Positions 45,116-56,454 of a DNA stretch of 64,000 nt are shown here, one piece after another (within the stretch, counting starts at the first letter, position 1; each line of letters starts with the position of its first letter). The translations under genes were made by a program, and so were the position numbers. Under the pieces are notes generated by a model that saw only the letters and a program-made list of their open reading frames with translations, was not told where the DNA came from and did not search any database. Source of the stretch: Ottelia alismoides (Eukaryota; Streptophyta; Magnoliopsida; Alismatales; Hydrocharitaceae); contig JAZKJV010002611.1 of the NCBI GenBank assembly GCA_037367405.1, positions 1,240,001-1,304,000 of the forward strand, read 5' to 3'.

Positions 45116-46382
45116 ATGGAGGATCTTCCTTCAAGCTCTATAAATCTACATTATTCTCTTCAACAAATGGATGGCTTCAATAGTTGAGTGACCAGGCATG
45201 AATCCGAATTGATTTTTTTTTACTTTGGAAACTTACCTCAACCTTCTTTTAATCACATCACATGTTCCCAAATTTTCATAGTGTGACTCATCAGCTTGAT
45301 ACCTCTGTAATTTGAATAATTTTGAATGTCTCATTTGTTCTTATAAAAATACACCACGATAGCTCTCAATCTTCAGTCATTTTCTTACTTCACCAAACAA
45401 CATTGAATAAATTCGTGAGCCAAGTCAAATCATGCTCACCTAAAACTCTTCATACTTCTACATGGATGTCATCCGGTCCTACACCTTTTACAGGTCTCAT
45501 AACCTTCAAAGCCCCCTCTGCTTCCTTTCTTTGTATTTGTCTGTAGCTTGCACAATTCAAGTAACTTTCACTATTAGCTAGATCATCTAAAGTGATCTCT
45601 CTATTTCCTTCCCCAATGAAAAGTTTATGGAAATACTGCTTCTATCTAGTCTTTATATCCTTCTAAGTAACAAGCACGTGGCCTTCCTCATCCTTAATGC
45701 ATTTTACTTGAGAAAGGTCTTTGGTCTTTCTTTCTTTTGCTTTGACCAACCTGAATATCCTTCTGGCCCTCCTTAGAGTCGATATTTTTGTATAAAACTT
45801 CGTAAGCTTTTGATTTAACTTCGCTTACAGCCTTCTTTACTTTCTTCTTCGTCAATTTGTAGTTTGTAACAGTTTCCTCTATTCTATCCTCAGACATAGC
45901 TTTAAAGCATGTTCTTTTCATTTTTGAGCTTCTCCTGCACCCCTCCTCTCCCCCACCAAGCCTCCTTTTGGCTTAGAACTCCTCCCTTTGACTCGCCTAG
46001 CATCTCTTTGGCCACCTTTCGGATATAAGATGATACTAACTCATACATCTCATTTGCACTTCCGCTACAATAGTATAATTCTTCTAAAACCTTATCCCTG
46101 AAGCTTGATTTCTTCAGTTGAAGATTCCACCATCTAGTTCTACTGATCTTGTGAACCCTCCTTTTCTTTATCGCCCTTTTATCTGCACATCCATGAATAA
46201 CAAGCGATGTTGGGTTGTCAAACTATCTCATGAGATTACTTTGCAATCTTTGCGACACAACCGATCTCTTCTCCTCAACGCAAAGTAATCTATATGTGTT
46301 CTAGTTGAGTTACTATTATAAGTAATTAAATGCTCCTCCCTCTTCTTGAAGAGAGTGATTGCTATGAAAAGATCATATACTG

Positions 46383-46680
46383 TTACAAAGCTAGAATGAT
46401 TTTTCCCTCTTCATTTCTATCCCCGAAACCATGACGTCCATGAACACTAGCATACCATGAAGCATCCCTTCCCATATGTCCATTAAGATCTCCACCCATG
46501 CAAATTATATCTCTTTGTGGGATTCCTTGCAAAGTCTTATCTAGATCCTCCAAAAAAGTTTGTTTAGTATTTTCATCTAAACCAATTTTTGGTGCATAAA
46601 TTGAGATGATATTCGGAATTTCTTCTTCAAACACCAATTTTAGCAAAATAATCCGATCCTCAAATCTTGCACCTCAACCA
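46383..46680 (-). pseudogene. RTE endonuclease fragment
   Basis: Open stretch with LKLVFEEEIPNIISIYAPKI, GLDENTKQTFLEDLDKTLQG and GGDLNGHMGRDASWYASVHG, ending GFGDRNEEGKIIL. These are the conserved SAYAPQ.G, GGDFNGH.G and HG..GFG.RN.EG signatures of RTE-clade endonucleases. The catalytic Asp and Asn (GGDLNGH) are kept, but the enclosing ORF is broken on both sides. Confidence 0.88.
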
Positions 46681-46860
46681 CACAATTCTTCAAATCCTTA
46701 TGGACAACCACTCCAACATCAAGGCTACATTGTAGTAGCCCTTGCCAATTTTTCATTGCATTCGAACGACGAAACGCATCGCAAGTAGGGAAGGCCCCAA
46801 CGAAATCTAAATGTTTGCTTAAATCTATGTTGAAAAGATCCGACTGTCATGAGGCAACTA

Positions 46861-46891
46861 CCTAAATAGTATTTTTAAAATACTATTTAGG
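46861..46891. repeat. Perfect 15-bp inverted repeat (hairpin)
   Basis: CCTAAATAGTATTTT, one central T, then AAAATACTATTTAGG. The symmetry extends imperfectly outward (GGCAACTA on the left, AAGTTGTC on the right). It lies in the 5' region of the RTE LINE. It could be a tiny foldback insertion or a transcript hairpin. It is not a typical intrinsic terminator context. Confidence 0.85.
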
Positions 46892-46990
46892 AAGTTGTCT
46901 CCGACTATTTTATGTTAATTGTTGGCTATCTAACACAACCCTCCTCATTTACCCGGGCTTGGGACCGGCCATGGCTGAGTTAACTTTTTA

Positions 46991-48836
46991 CTAATATACT
47001 AAAAAATAAATCTTGATAATTTAACGGTAGTGAAAACAAAGTATAGTTAGATATTAACCAACCAGATAGATGTATCATTCAGCTAAGTTGTTGGACTTTA
47101 TCTCACATCTTGTATTTGTGTTACTATGCAGATTTTCTGCACGCATGTGCCCAACAAGTATTGATTTACATGTGCAAACGTGTAAGATGCATATAATGAT
47201 TTATCCTCGAAAACTCATTCGCATTAATAAGAAATTTATTGGAAAGATGGAGGCATATTGAGATGTCAAAGTGATTTTTAAATGATGGAGGTGATGGTCA
47301 AGTTTCCTCTTTTACCGAGTTTTGTTTACTCGTCTCATTTATAGCTTCTCAGTCATATACACAACAGTGAAATTTTAATTTTTAATTAACTTCCTAACAG
47401 TAAATAAATCGCTTTCCCTCAACAAGAAAAGAACAAGATGAAGTTAACATTGTGTAGGCATCACATTAAAGGACTCACGGAATTCATTGCTCCTGCCAAA
47501 GATGAAAATTCTAAATGCAAGCATGATTTAATAAATGCCAGCTCTACAACTTTCGCTAAGCTTGTACAGCTTTAGGAGGTAAAAAGATAGGTTTCCATTG
47601 TGCATGTATTGCTTTGTTTTGAAAGAAAAGGTGACATGGGGCACATGCCTATGGGCATGTCCTTCATAGTTACTCATTGTCTCTGATTTATGGCAGAACA
47701 CCAATAAATGACAAGTTGTATATTATTAAGAAACACTCATATCATTGTCAGCCAAACCTACAGCAATGATTGTTGAAAGACCGAAAGAGGAGAAAGATAT
47801 ATTTAACACCAGAAAAAAAAAGATTTCCATCAAATCTCTAAAACTAATCATGGCAAACCAAAGAACAATATAGATTCAACAAACTGACTTCATGAAAAGA
47901 GTATAGAAACAGCATAAACTTTAGATACATCATCATGAAGTGAGTGCAACTAGAGAAGAAATTCAATGGCAAAACACTGCAAAAAAATATGTTTCAAGAA
48001 TAAATGAAAAGGATTGAATAAAACACCGATATTTCTTGTAACAATGCCTCTATTGTTGATGAAAGTTCAACAACACAATGTAAAAGATTGTATTTAAGAA
48101 ACGATAAATTCATAGCACTATGAAAATAAAGTTACAAAATATATTTAATATATCTATAAGTACATGATTAAGTGTGCCTCTTTCATAAGGATGTCTATCA
48201 CATCTACATACATCAATTCATAATTCCAAGAAAAAATTGAAAAGACAACCTACTAGTATTCAATAAGAAGAAAAACAACCCTAAGACAAAGTCTGTGGCC
48301 AAAGAATATCTAGCCTGCTGAGAATTTTAAGATAACTAATAAAGCACAATAAAAGAGAAGTGAGTAGTGAAGCGCATTTAAAGCACATTCACATTCAAAT
48401 ATAAGCTAGAGTGAACAGCATTAATTTGTTGAGGGAAAATTCAATTGATGGATCAATCATGTCGAGTGAACTTAATATTGATTACGAAAAAGAAGTTGGG
48501 AGAACATTCAAGAAAATATTTAAAGAGGCTAGTTGCAAGTCAATTATGAACTAAGAGGGCTATGTGCCCAATGGAAATACAAAGAAAATTGAGACCATAA
48601 AACAGGTATTATTAGAAACAAATACACTTTAAAAAGAACGGACGGTATTATATTGTGCCAAATTATTAGTTACCTTGATGGTATCAGAATTGTCTTAAAC
48701 TGATGATTATAAGAAATGGAAGTCAGCAGATTTTGTTCTTCATTTTCACGAGTTATCATGTGCATGATTTAACCATTTGGATTATGTGAATTTGCAATCT
48801 TCCATACGAAATATTTGTAATTGTGTGAGTTTTAGT
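46991..48836. other. Gene-free 3' flank of CDC20-like gene
   Basis: AT-rich, with no coding similarity in any frame; the short frame at 47070-47261 is unconvincing. The region would hold the 3' UTR and polyadenylation site of the CDC20-like gene (minus strand, below 48837). I see no T-run on the plus strand that would mark a retrocopied poly-A tail. Confidence 0.6.
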
Positions 48837-50082
48837 TTACCTGATAGTGCTGCGGTTGGAACTAGAAAATTCAGTAATTAAACTGGCCCTACGTTGGGAT
48901 CCAAATGTATTCCACAGTATCAATTCTTTCTCATTCCCAATCAGGGTTGCCAATCGAAATCCATCACGACTTTGAGACATTGAAATGACGGGAGAACCAC
49001 TGCCAACAACATTTTCGGTACTGCGCATTTCAGGGTAATCCCAAACTGACAGTTTATCTCCGCAAGACAACAACTCTTCCCCATCGGGGCTCCAAGCCAA
49101 CCCATGTACTCGAGAACCAACATCGGTAGAATTCAACAAGGCACCTGTTTTGGCATTCCAGAACTTGACAGTGCGATCCGTGGCTCCACCACCGGAAGCA
49201 AGAATGTCATCGTGCGTGGGGGACCAAGCAAGTGCCTTGACGGTGGAGCGGTGGTCCTCAAATCTCTGATAATAGCTAGCAGTCCTCAGGTCCCAGATGT
49301 GCACAATCCCATCAGTACCGCCACTTGCCAGCGTGCGGTTCCCACTAAAAAACCCAGATCGCGACCATCTCAGCCCGCAGACCTTGCCCGAGTGGCCCAT
49401 GTGCTTGATGCTCGGCTTACGACCGCGTGCTCGGACATCCATGTTGGCGATGAGACCGTCCATACCGCCCGTCGTTAAGATGTTGCCGTTCCACGAGAGG
49501 GAGCAGACGTCGGAAGGTCCTGAGCAAGCGTGGTGATGATGAGGAGGAAGTATCCCATAGCTGCACACGGCCACTGTTCAACCCAACTGCGATCCGGTGT
49601 TTGTTGTCGGTGTTAGGGGGAGCCCAAGCAACGCTGGTGACGGGTCCATTTTCGTATTCCACGGAAACAAGCTCGGAGACATGGAACAGATCCCGGTTGT
49701 CTTTCTCGTTGCTGACAAGTATGACATTATCTCCCAGGGCAACGGCGAGATCTCTGTTATTGCGCCAGTCCATGAGATTGAGGCGCTCATCTTCGACCAA
49801 AGAAGGGGCTTCCAGTGCCCCGTAGGGCTCCAGCTGAGGCGGCCGTGCACGTCGAACGGGTCGAACGGGCTTGTGATTCCGATGCGTGTATGTGCGTTCC
49901 CTTCCGATGGATGGGTCCACTTCCCCCTCGTCGTCTTCGAAGAGAACATCCCAGAGGCGCCTCACGTAAAGGGAATCTGAGGACGTAGGCTTCTCCGAGA
50001 TGGGAGGCCGTGAAGCTATCCACCGGAAATGCCTCGTCGACGGCATCATCCTATCGCCAACTCCGTGATCGCTTCTCACCAT
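48837..50082 (-). pseudogene. CDC20: CDC20/Fizzy-like WD40 APC/C activator, frameshifted
   Basis: CDC20 proteins activate the anaphase-promoting complex in nucleus and cytoplasm and bring it mitotic substrates. From ATG 50080-50082: a C-box-like GDRMMPSTR (normally DR(F/Y)IPxR). Blades follow: LNLMDWRNNRDLAVALGDNV; ENGPVTSVAWAPP...IAVGLNSGRVQLWD; DVCSLSWNGNILTTGGMDG; VCGLRWS...LASGGTDGIVHIWD; VKALAWSP...LASGGGATDRTVKFWN; GLAWSPDGEELLSCGDKLSVWD; LATLIGNEKELILWN. It ends STIR, keeping the C-terminal Ile-Arg that docks on the APC/C. The 5' part (to about 49522) and 3' part (from about 49514) are in different frames, and the usual GH before SDV is missing, so a small deletion is likely. No introns are visible, so it may be a retrocopy. 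GC-rich codons contrast with the flanks. A sequencing error at the shift would make it intact. Confidence 0.85.
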
Positions 50083-50127
50083 CTTTGCAGAAACCCGTGC
50101 GAGCGGCAAAGAGCGAGAACAACGGAC

Positions 50128-50300
50128 AGCGAGAGAGCGCGAGAGAGGAGGGCGAGAGAGCGCGAGATGAACGTGATTAGGGCGAGAGCGCGAGAGAGGA
50201 GGGCGAGAGCGCGAGAGATGAACGTGATTAGGGCGAGAGAGCGCGAGAGATGAACGTGATTAGGGCGAGAGAGCGCGAGAGATGAAAGTGATTAGGGGGA
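50128..50300. repeat. Minisatellite upstream of CDC20-like gene
   Basis: About five irregular units of 30-40 bp built from GCGAGAGAGCGCGAGAGATG and AACGTGATTAGG (unit starts near 50130, 50165, 50209, 50242, 50272). It begins about 45 bp upstream of the ATG, so it would lie in the 5' UTR or core promoter. The last unit is slightly diverged (AAAGTGATTAGGGG). Confidence 0.88.
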
Positions 50301-50510
50301 ACGATCTGTCCTTTACATATAATCTAATTGAATAGATTATCGTCGTACGTACGTTGATAATCATTTTGACAAGGCATTCATCATTATATATATATAGTCT
50401 TGCATTATATAATTACCTTAACCGTATTGTTATTATATGCAACAAAGTTATGCATTTAGGACGTGTATCTACTAGTTAACAAGCATCACATAGTAACTAT
50501 GTTCAAGCTA

Positions 50511-51575
50511 ATTATGATGAAATGAAAGCACGGTAATTTTTTTGGAATTTTTGGATGCAAGATAAATATTTTATGAATTTATGAATGCAAATCCAATGAA
50601 TTTCAATTATTAGTTCTAATAAATATTAAACCTATCTATTTTCAAGGGATAAAATTATTCAAGATCTATCAGTAAGTGATTGATCTCAGAAAAATCTTAA
50701 ACCTCAAAAATACGAGATTTAGTATCTATTAAAAATAAAATATTCAAATATGCAAAATAATTTTTATGATGCGAATCATGCAAGCAAATGCAAATCTTTT
50801 TAGGTACGATATAATATACAATAAATTCTACAATCTTTGAATTTTTGGCAATTTTTCGAGCAATGGTTAATCAACTGTGAATCTCAGAGCACGGAATGGG
50901 TAAAATATGCAATTTTCCACGAAATAATTAATCTTTAATTAACCAAAAACCACAAAATATCACCAACATGCCATGATGTAGAAAATTAATTGTAGAACAC
51001 AACGTCTATTTTTAATAAATAAAACAAAGCAATAAAGAGGCCTAAAATAATAAGGGAACACAAGGGTATTTGTGCAATTACAGAAATTTAATAAATATAA
51101 AAAATACGCAGACCATCGGTATAAATGGAATTATCGAGAGCCAGAGGGTGATTTCTGTAAAATTTACCAGAGGGTCACGTGTGCAGCAGGTGACCTCTGG
51201 TGGTGGGCTGGATCTGCAAATAGATGAAGTGCCTGGGGCGTCTTTGCAAATCCTACACCCATCCACGTGCGGATCACGTGAACGAGAGTCTTTTGGCAAT
51301 AGGTGGTAAGCCAAGGGGTCTTCAGCAAATGTCCCCCCCAACGCACGTGTCTCTCACGTGCGCGGAGGTCTCGGGTCTCGAGAGCCCAGTGTTGGCATGG
51401 ATCGTTGAAGGTCGACGGGCTGAGGCTGGGCTGCTGTGGTGGCTCCGGAGAAGCGTTGCTCGGAATGCGAGCTTCTGGAGATGGTGATGAGGACCGATCG
51501 GAGTCTTTGTCGATGGAGCTCTCCTGATGGGATATCCGTCGATGAAGATGGAGTCGAAGAAGGTGGTCGATACGA
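50511..51575 (-). repeat. Gypsy LTR copy, left, partial
   Basis: Aligns with 62752-63815: both start TAATTATGATGAAATGAAA, pass through AAGTAAGTG-type sequence (CTATCAGTAAGTGATTGATC) and CCACGTGCGGATCACGTGAA, and end near TGGGATATCCGTCGATGAA. Identity is roughly 90% in sampled parts. The portion matching 62395-62751 is missing, so the LTR is truncated on the side facing the CDC20-like gene. Open frames that look conserved between copies (for example 51078-51341 and 63204-63599, both minus) reflect nucleotide similarity, not a gene. Confidence 0.75.
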
Positions 51576-53579
51576 GGTGCGATGACCTCGAATCTCATCG
51601 AGGGAGAGGTGGCTCCGGGTTGTCACCACCGGGCCACTCTTTTGATCTTCGTGCAGACGGCAGATAATCTTTGAAGAGGGCGGTGCTTGAGTTAAATAGA
51701 AGGCGAGGACGACCGACGATGGAAGCGAGGTGTTGGTGATGGGTCTGATTGGAAGACACGATCAAGTGATTGATCGAAAGAGGATTGGATATATCGTCGG
51801 CAGTACATTGATTGGGAGATCTAGGGCGCGATCGGAGACGAGATTCTACGGAGGTAAATCGGGAAGTCGTTGGACGGTGGTGGCGATTTTAGGAGGGTTT
51901 GATTGATTTGGGGGAAGATGCGGCCAGAGAGGATATGGAAGGCGAAGGAGGACGGTTGGCGCTTGCGGGAGAGGCGGTCGGCGAGGATCACGAGGCAATG
52001 GCGACATTTACGGAGGAGGGCTGGGGCGGTGGCACCGCTCGATCTGGAAGGGGGAGAAGGGGTGGCACATGCTGGTCACGTGCGGCAGAGGCATGTGCCC
52101 CGCACATGCAACCTTTATTATTTATTATTGTTTTATTTTTTTATTTTTTATAAAAGAGAATATATAAAGGGCTCAAAATTGGGTGACACTTGGTGGCTCC
52201 AGGAGCTACCACGTGTCAGCCCCACAAAAATCAGTAAATTAAATACAAAGAAAAATCTGAAATCAATAGCAAACGACCTCGGATCAAAAAATTTTCTTCA
52301 CAAAAGTTGCTCTTCATGATGAGATCTGGAACTTTCCTGAACACACCAAAATCAAATTGATCATTTGCACAAAGTGATATTTTTTAGGTACTCTATGTGC
52401 ATAATAGCATACCTTGATTTTTGGGTTTCTAACTTTTTTGTCATCTTTAAATCAGATAAAAATCCGAAAAAAATAGGATAAAATAAAATATAAATATTAG
52501 ACATTAATCTATTTTTTTGGATTTTTATTAATTAGGAAAGAGAAGAAATAAAATACAACATAAAAAAATAATTTTTGTACAAACTATTAACGAAGACTCA
52601 GACTTAGTTAATTTCTTTGATTTCAAGCTTATTTTGGATTTGGATTTTTTTCATTTTAATAAAACTTTTGTCAAAGAAGATGAATGATAAATAAATAATA
52701 TATACTGAGTTAAATATGTAAATAAAATAATAGTTCAAAAACCTCTAAAATATACAATGTACAAAAGAGGCCCAAAGCCCAACTTTCACATATGAGCTCC
52801 GATTCACCTGGACTATATCTTGTTTTCAAGATAGTTGAATATATATATATATATTAGTTCAAAAGTGAGTAAAATTAAATTGGACACTGTAATGAGGATG
52901 ATATAAGTGTTTTAGTCCGAAAATCTTAGAATTAGGGTTTGAGATTATAGACCACTTATTTATGTTAGTGATTTTTTTTATATTTTTTATTTATTTTTGT
53001 TATCAACATATACACAGTGGAGGTGATTTCAGGTCATTTGGAGTTAGCATGAATTAGTTAACAATCAGGTAAGTTAGGCTATTTTACAGGTCAATTTGGC
53101 TGAGATTTTTGGCTTCTTAATTTATGTAATAATAACTGATAAAATGCAATTCTTATCAATACATGATTGAATGCTAATTATGCAAAATAAATGAAGAAAT
53201 ACCAATGAAGTTTAAGGAATTGAGCTAAATTCATCATTTTTAGAGTGGTGAATATGAGATTCATCATCCTCCTATACTAAAACCATGCTCGTCACTGTGC
53301 ATCAAAAGAAATGCAAGGATGCGAAATGAGATTGAGTTCCATACCAAGACCATGAGCAGAAGGTGAAAATGGAACTAAACCTAACCTTTGGATTATTAGT
53401 GTGGCGGAACTTCTGTGAGACTTAGAATTTTAAAATCAACAACCCTTAAGTTCTACACATCATTGTCACAGTTTTAGCTCATAAGTCATCCTAGATCAAT
53501 CCTCCTCCCAAAGCATACCCCATGAACATTGAACAATTGACTCATGTGTGTGAAAGGTTTTATCTCTTCCCATCCAAAA
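51576..53579. other. LTR U3/interior, gene-free
   Basis: 51576-52110 is GC-rich with open frames lacking domains, probably the rest of the LTR. 52111-53579 is very AT-rich. An (AT)n run is at 52839-52855. CTACCACGTGTCA at 52208 resembles the CACGTG blocks of the LTRs. No gene. Confidence 0.5.
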
Positions 53580-55046
53580 TGTAACGACCCCGTTTCCCGG
53601 GCCGTAGGATCCTCCCATATCCGGATCTAGTTACTCAGCAATAATTTATTCAGCAATCACAACTAACATTCAGAGTAGAATGCAAATAAAAATACTCAGA
53701 AGAAAGTATTTCAACACTTTTCCATTGACAAAATAAAGTTCAGATGATACACTGTACCACTATAACCATTTACATGTACATCAGCTTAAAAGGGAAATAT
53801 ACAAAAGATTACTAACTACCTTAAAGAAAGTAAAGCTACTGTGGCTGGCTGGATGTCTAGTATGTAAGCTGGATGATTTTTTTTAGAGTCTTTGAGATGG
53901 CTCACCGATACCTGTTGGGTTTTTCATAAGTCATAGGATAAAAATTAGTGAATGCTAAGTAACGAAGAAGAGAAAAGCAAACAAATTGTGTAATTTTTCA
54001 AAATTCATTGATATCACAAAATTTTCATTTTTTTTCATTAATTTAAGTCCTATTCCTTTCTATTCCACATCAGGAATTAGTCCAGGGGAACCCCACCATT
54101 CTTGGACTCCGAAGCTGTGGATGCTTCAGGATTGGAGATTGTGTTTATCTTGGTAAGCTTATGCTGCCGCACGTCGCCTCAACCAATCCTCCAATACTAC
54201 CCTGACAATTTCCTTTTCATTTATTAAACAGGGTCTCAACCCTTAGCCTGGAAAAACAAAAGAGCACACCGTCCTCGAGGACTCGATTGCTTAAAAGCTC
54301 AGGCTAACATTTAATCATATAACCTAGCAGCTTTAAATACATGTTATCGTGACCCAACCGCTATTGAACCACCCGTGCCTCCACATGGCACGACCACATC
54401 TTCCGTCGTTCCAACCCGAATATATTGGCTCCCGGTACCACGCGTTGCAAAATCTTCATTTCGTGCGCACTTATCATAACAGGGCAACCGTGTACCACCT
54501 AGGTAGGGAAACACCAATACGGGGTCCTTCCGACAAACCTACAGGTTGCATGCCCGACCTGTAGTTCTACTCCCAGTCATCCTTAACGTGACACATGATC
54601 CTTTTCAGGATCCATCTCAAATCACACCAATTCACATGATGTAATTCTTTCGTTAAGTCTTTGATTTGCATAAACCGCAATACTTAGTATCGACTCACAT
54701 ATATATTATTCATAACCATATGTATACTCCTATTTATGCCTATTTTAACTCCCAAACCCTAACTTTCAGAGCCAACGCATCAATTTGATGCGTAAATCTT
54801 ATTTTAGTGGGAATCACAAAGCAATTCTTCAGGCTTTTTCAAAAATAACCAAAATTAGGGTTCTTCGTAGCAAAGAACACAAAATCAAGAATTTCAATAA
54901 TTTCGTATGAAAACCCAACAGCAAAAGGAAGGATTTCGTTACCTAATCGAGCTCTCTCTCGTGTATGCAAGGCTTTATCGAGTTTCGTTTTTAGAAAGGC
55001 TATTTTAAGGCTCCTGAAAAGATCGAATCTCATTTTTCGTATCAAA

Positions 55047-55127
55047 ATGCTAAGAACATGTTAAGAACGCGAAGAACAAACGAAGAACGCGAGGAACGCG
55101 AAGAACACGAAGAACGTCAAGAACATA
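55047..55127. repeat. GAACGCGAA short tandem array
   Basis: Eight or so degenerate units of 9-11 bp (GAACATGTTAA, GAACGCGAA, GAACAAACGAA, GAACGCGAG, GAACGCGAA, GAACACGAA, GAACGTCAA, GAACATAT). Confidence 0.85.
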
Positions 55128-55145
55128 TTTTCTCTTAAAATTTTG

Positions 55146-55268
55146 GCAGAGTTTCCCCTTATATCGGGACATATTTCTCGGAAAATTTCGGCAGAGTTTC
55201 CCCTTATATCGGGACATATTTCTCAGAAAATTTCAGCAGAGTTTCCCTTTATATCGGGAAATATTTCA
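55146..55268. repeat. 45-bp tandem repeat, three copies
   Basis: Unit GCAGAGTTTCCCCTTATATC plus GGGACATATTTCTCGGAAAA plus TTTCG starts at 55146, 55191 and 55236; the third is incomplete. Copies differ by one to three bases. Confidence 0.92.
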
Positions 55269-55354
55269 AAATAAAAACGAAAAGAGTTTCCTCTATAAAA
55301 TCAATCAAGAGAAAAATAACAACGAAACTGAAAAAATATACTCAACAACAAGAG

Positions 55355-55630
55355 ATGAAGAACCGGTAGACACCACACAACTTAGGTGAGTGAACGTGTG
55401 ACGAATCACAGGGTCACTGACGTGCATAGCCGCCCGCACCTAAGTAGGGTATTACACAGATTTCTCCATCAAAATAACTATAAAAGCATAATACGAAGAA
55501 TAGAAACATAAACGATGGAGAATCGGTAGACACCACGCGTCTTAGATGAGTGAACGTGTGACGAATCACAGGGTCACTGACGTGCATAGCCGCCCGCACC
55601 TAAGTAGGGTGTTACACAGATTTCTCCTCG
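55355..55630. repeat. ~160-bp direct duplication
   Basis: GATGAAGAACCGGTAGACAC...ACACAGATTTCTCC (55355-55472) recurs at 55514-55630 with few changes. Both contain GAATCACAGGGTCACTGACG and GTAGGGT(A/G)TTACACAG. The repeated GGGTRTTACA resembles an LTR end. Confidence 0.9.
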
Positions 55631-56454
55631 AACCACAACAGGAAAATGAATTGGAAAGAAATATGAATCAAAAACAAAACTTTGAATAACAAGAGTATGA
55701 ATTGAAAGCCTAGCTTACGAAGCAACTAAGAGAGGATCATACCTTTCTCCTCCTCGTTTTCCCGACAGCGCTTCGCTAGCGCTCCTCCCTCGCCTCCCAC
55801 TCCTCCTCCCAATCTCTCGACCCTTGCCCATGGGGTGGTGGTTGTAGTGGAAGTTGTAGAGAATGAATGGGTAGGGGGGTCTATTTATAGGCCCCAGAAA
55901 ACCACTAACCATGGTTAGAAAACCATGGTTTAGACCTTAACTATGGTTTAGCAGCCCATGGTTTTAGCCCATGGTTTTAGCCAGAACTTATCCCAAACTT
56001 GGAGCCTAAGTTAGAACATTCTAGAGGATTCTAGATTCGCTAATGATGTTTAATTAACACTAATCGTGATTAACTTTTACTAATCACGATTTAACTTTCA
56101 CGGCTTACGCTTATCTTTTGTTAACTATTGATTAGTGTTTACTAATGATCATTAGCGGTTTCAATCGTCATTAATTTCTTTAATCATGTTTAATTAGTAT
56201 TAATGACAGTCATTATGGATTAATGACTTCTCTTTCTTCAGAAAATCATAACAACTCGAAACGAAGTCCGATTCACACGAAACAAATTTCGTTGGCTTTC
56301 TCTTGACGAGCCGGATATTATTATATAGGATCCGAGATATACCAAGTTCAAGGCTTTACACAAAATGCTGGACTACCATGCAAACCTCCTCTCCAGTAAC
56401 TCGTCCTCAGGGAGTCAGGTATTTCCTTCTAAGGCATGCCGCGATGTGTTGACA

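Larger units (their letters stand above)
44880..46990 (-). mobile_element. RTE-type LINE remnant
   Basis: Minus strand, high to low. A 5' segment contains GCCGGTCCCAAGCCCGGGTA and GAGGAGGGTTGTGTTAG, a sequence known from the start of plant RTE elements. The endonuclease follows: VVVHKDLKNCVVEV; NIISIYAPKIGLDENTKQTF; GGDLNGHMGRDASWYASVHG; GFGDRNEEGK; THIDYFALRRRDR. The linker is TNYKLTKKKVKKAVSEVKSK then DIDSKEGQKDI-like. The RT start is FIDLENAYDFVLREILWRVL then SVLYINLIKDMHD. It stops in the RT palm near 44900; the catalytic box and the rest are missing. Frameshifts and stops throughout. Confidence 0.88.
53580..56454 (+). repeat. Probable solo Del/Tekay-like LTR, ~2.9 kb
   Basis: Begins TGTAACGACCCCGTTTCCCG, a Del/Tekay LTR start. 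It has the GGCTCACCGATACC block at about 330 bp and ends CATGCCGCGATGTGTTGACA, matching the usual ...GGCATGTCGGGG.GTTACA end. No second LTR, PBS or coding sequence is adjacent, and exact target duplications are not visible. An alternative end is GGGTGTTACA at 55616. It interrupts the gypsy derivative. It includes three tandem arrays listed separately. Confidence 0.55.

Noticed and set aside
46861..46891. Rho-independent terminator or miRNA precursor
   Set aside because: Eukaryotic context; arms are only 15 bp with a one-base loop, too short for a miRNA precursor.
49104..50023. Additional frames in the CDC20-like region (for example 49597-49980 plus, 49578-49949 minus)
   Set aside because: Shadows of the GC-rich WD40 gene in other frames; no similarity to known proteins.
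50128..50300. CRISPR-like direct repeat array
   Set aside because: Units are irregular in length without unique spacers; an ordinary minisatellite.
51078..51629. Frames conserved between 51.1-51.6 kb and 63.2-63.6 kb (GG(T/A)FAEDP..YHLLP.DSRSRDPH)
   Set aside because: Conservation is at the nucleotide level of two LTR copies; several frames on both strands are equally open and no domain is recognisable.
53580..55616. Shorter LTR ending at GGGTGTTACA (55616)
   Set aside because: The same end motif occurs twice in a tandem duplication and the better Del/Tekay-type end lies at 56454; kept as an alternative only.
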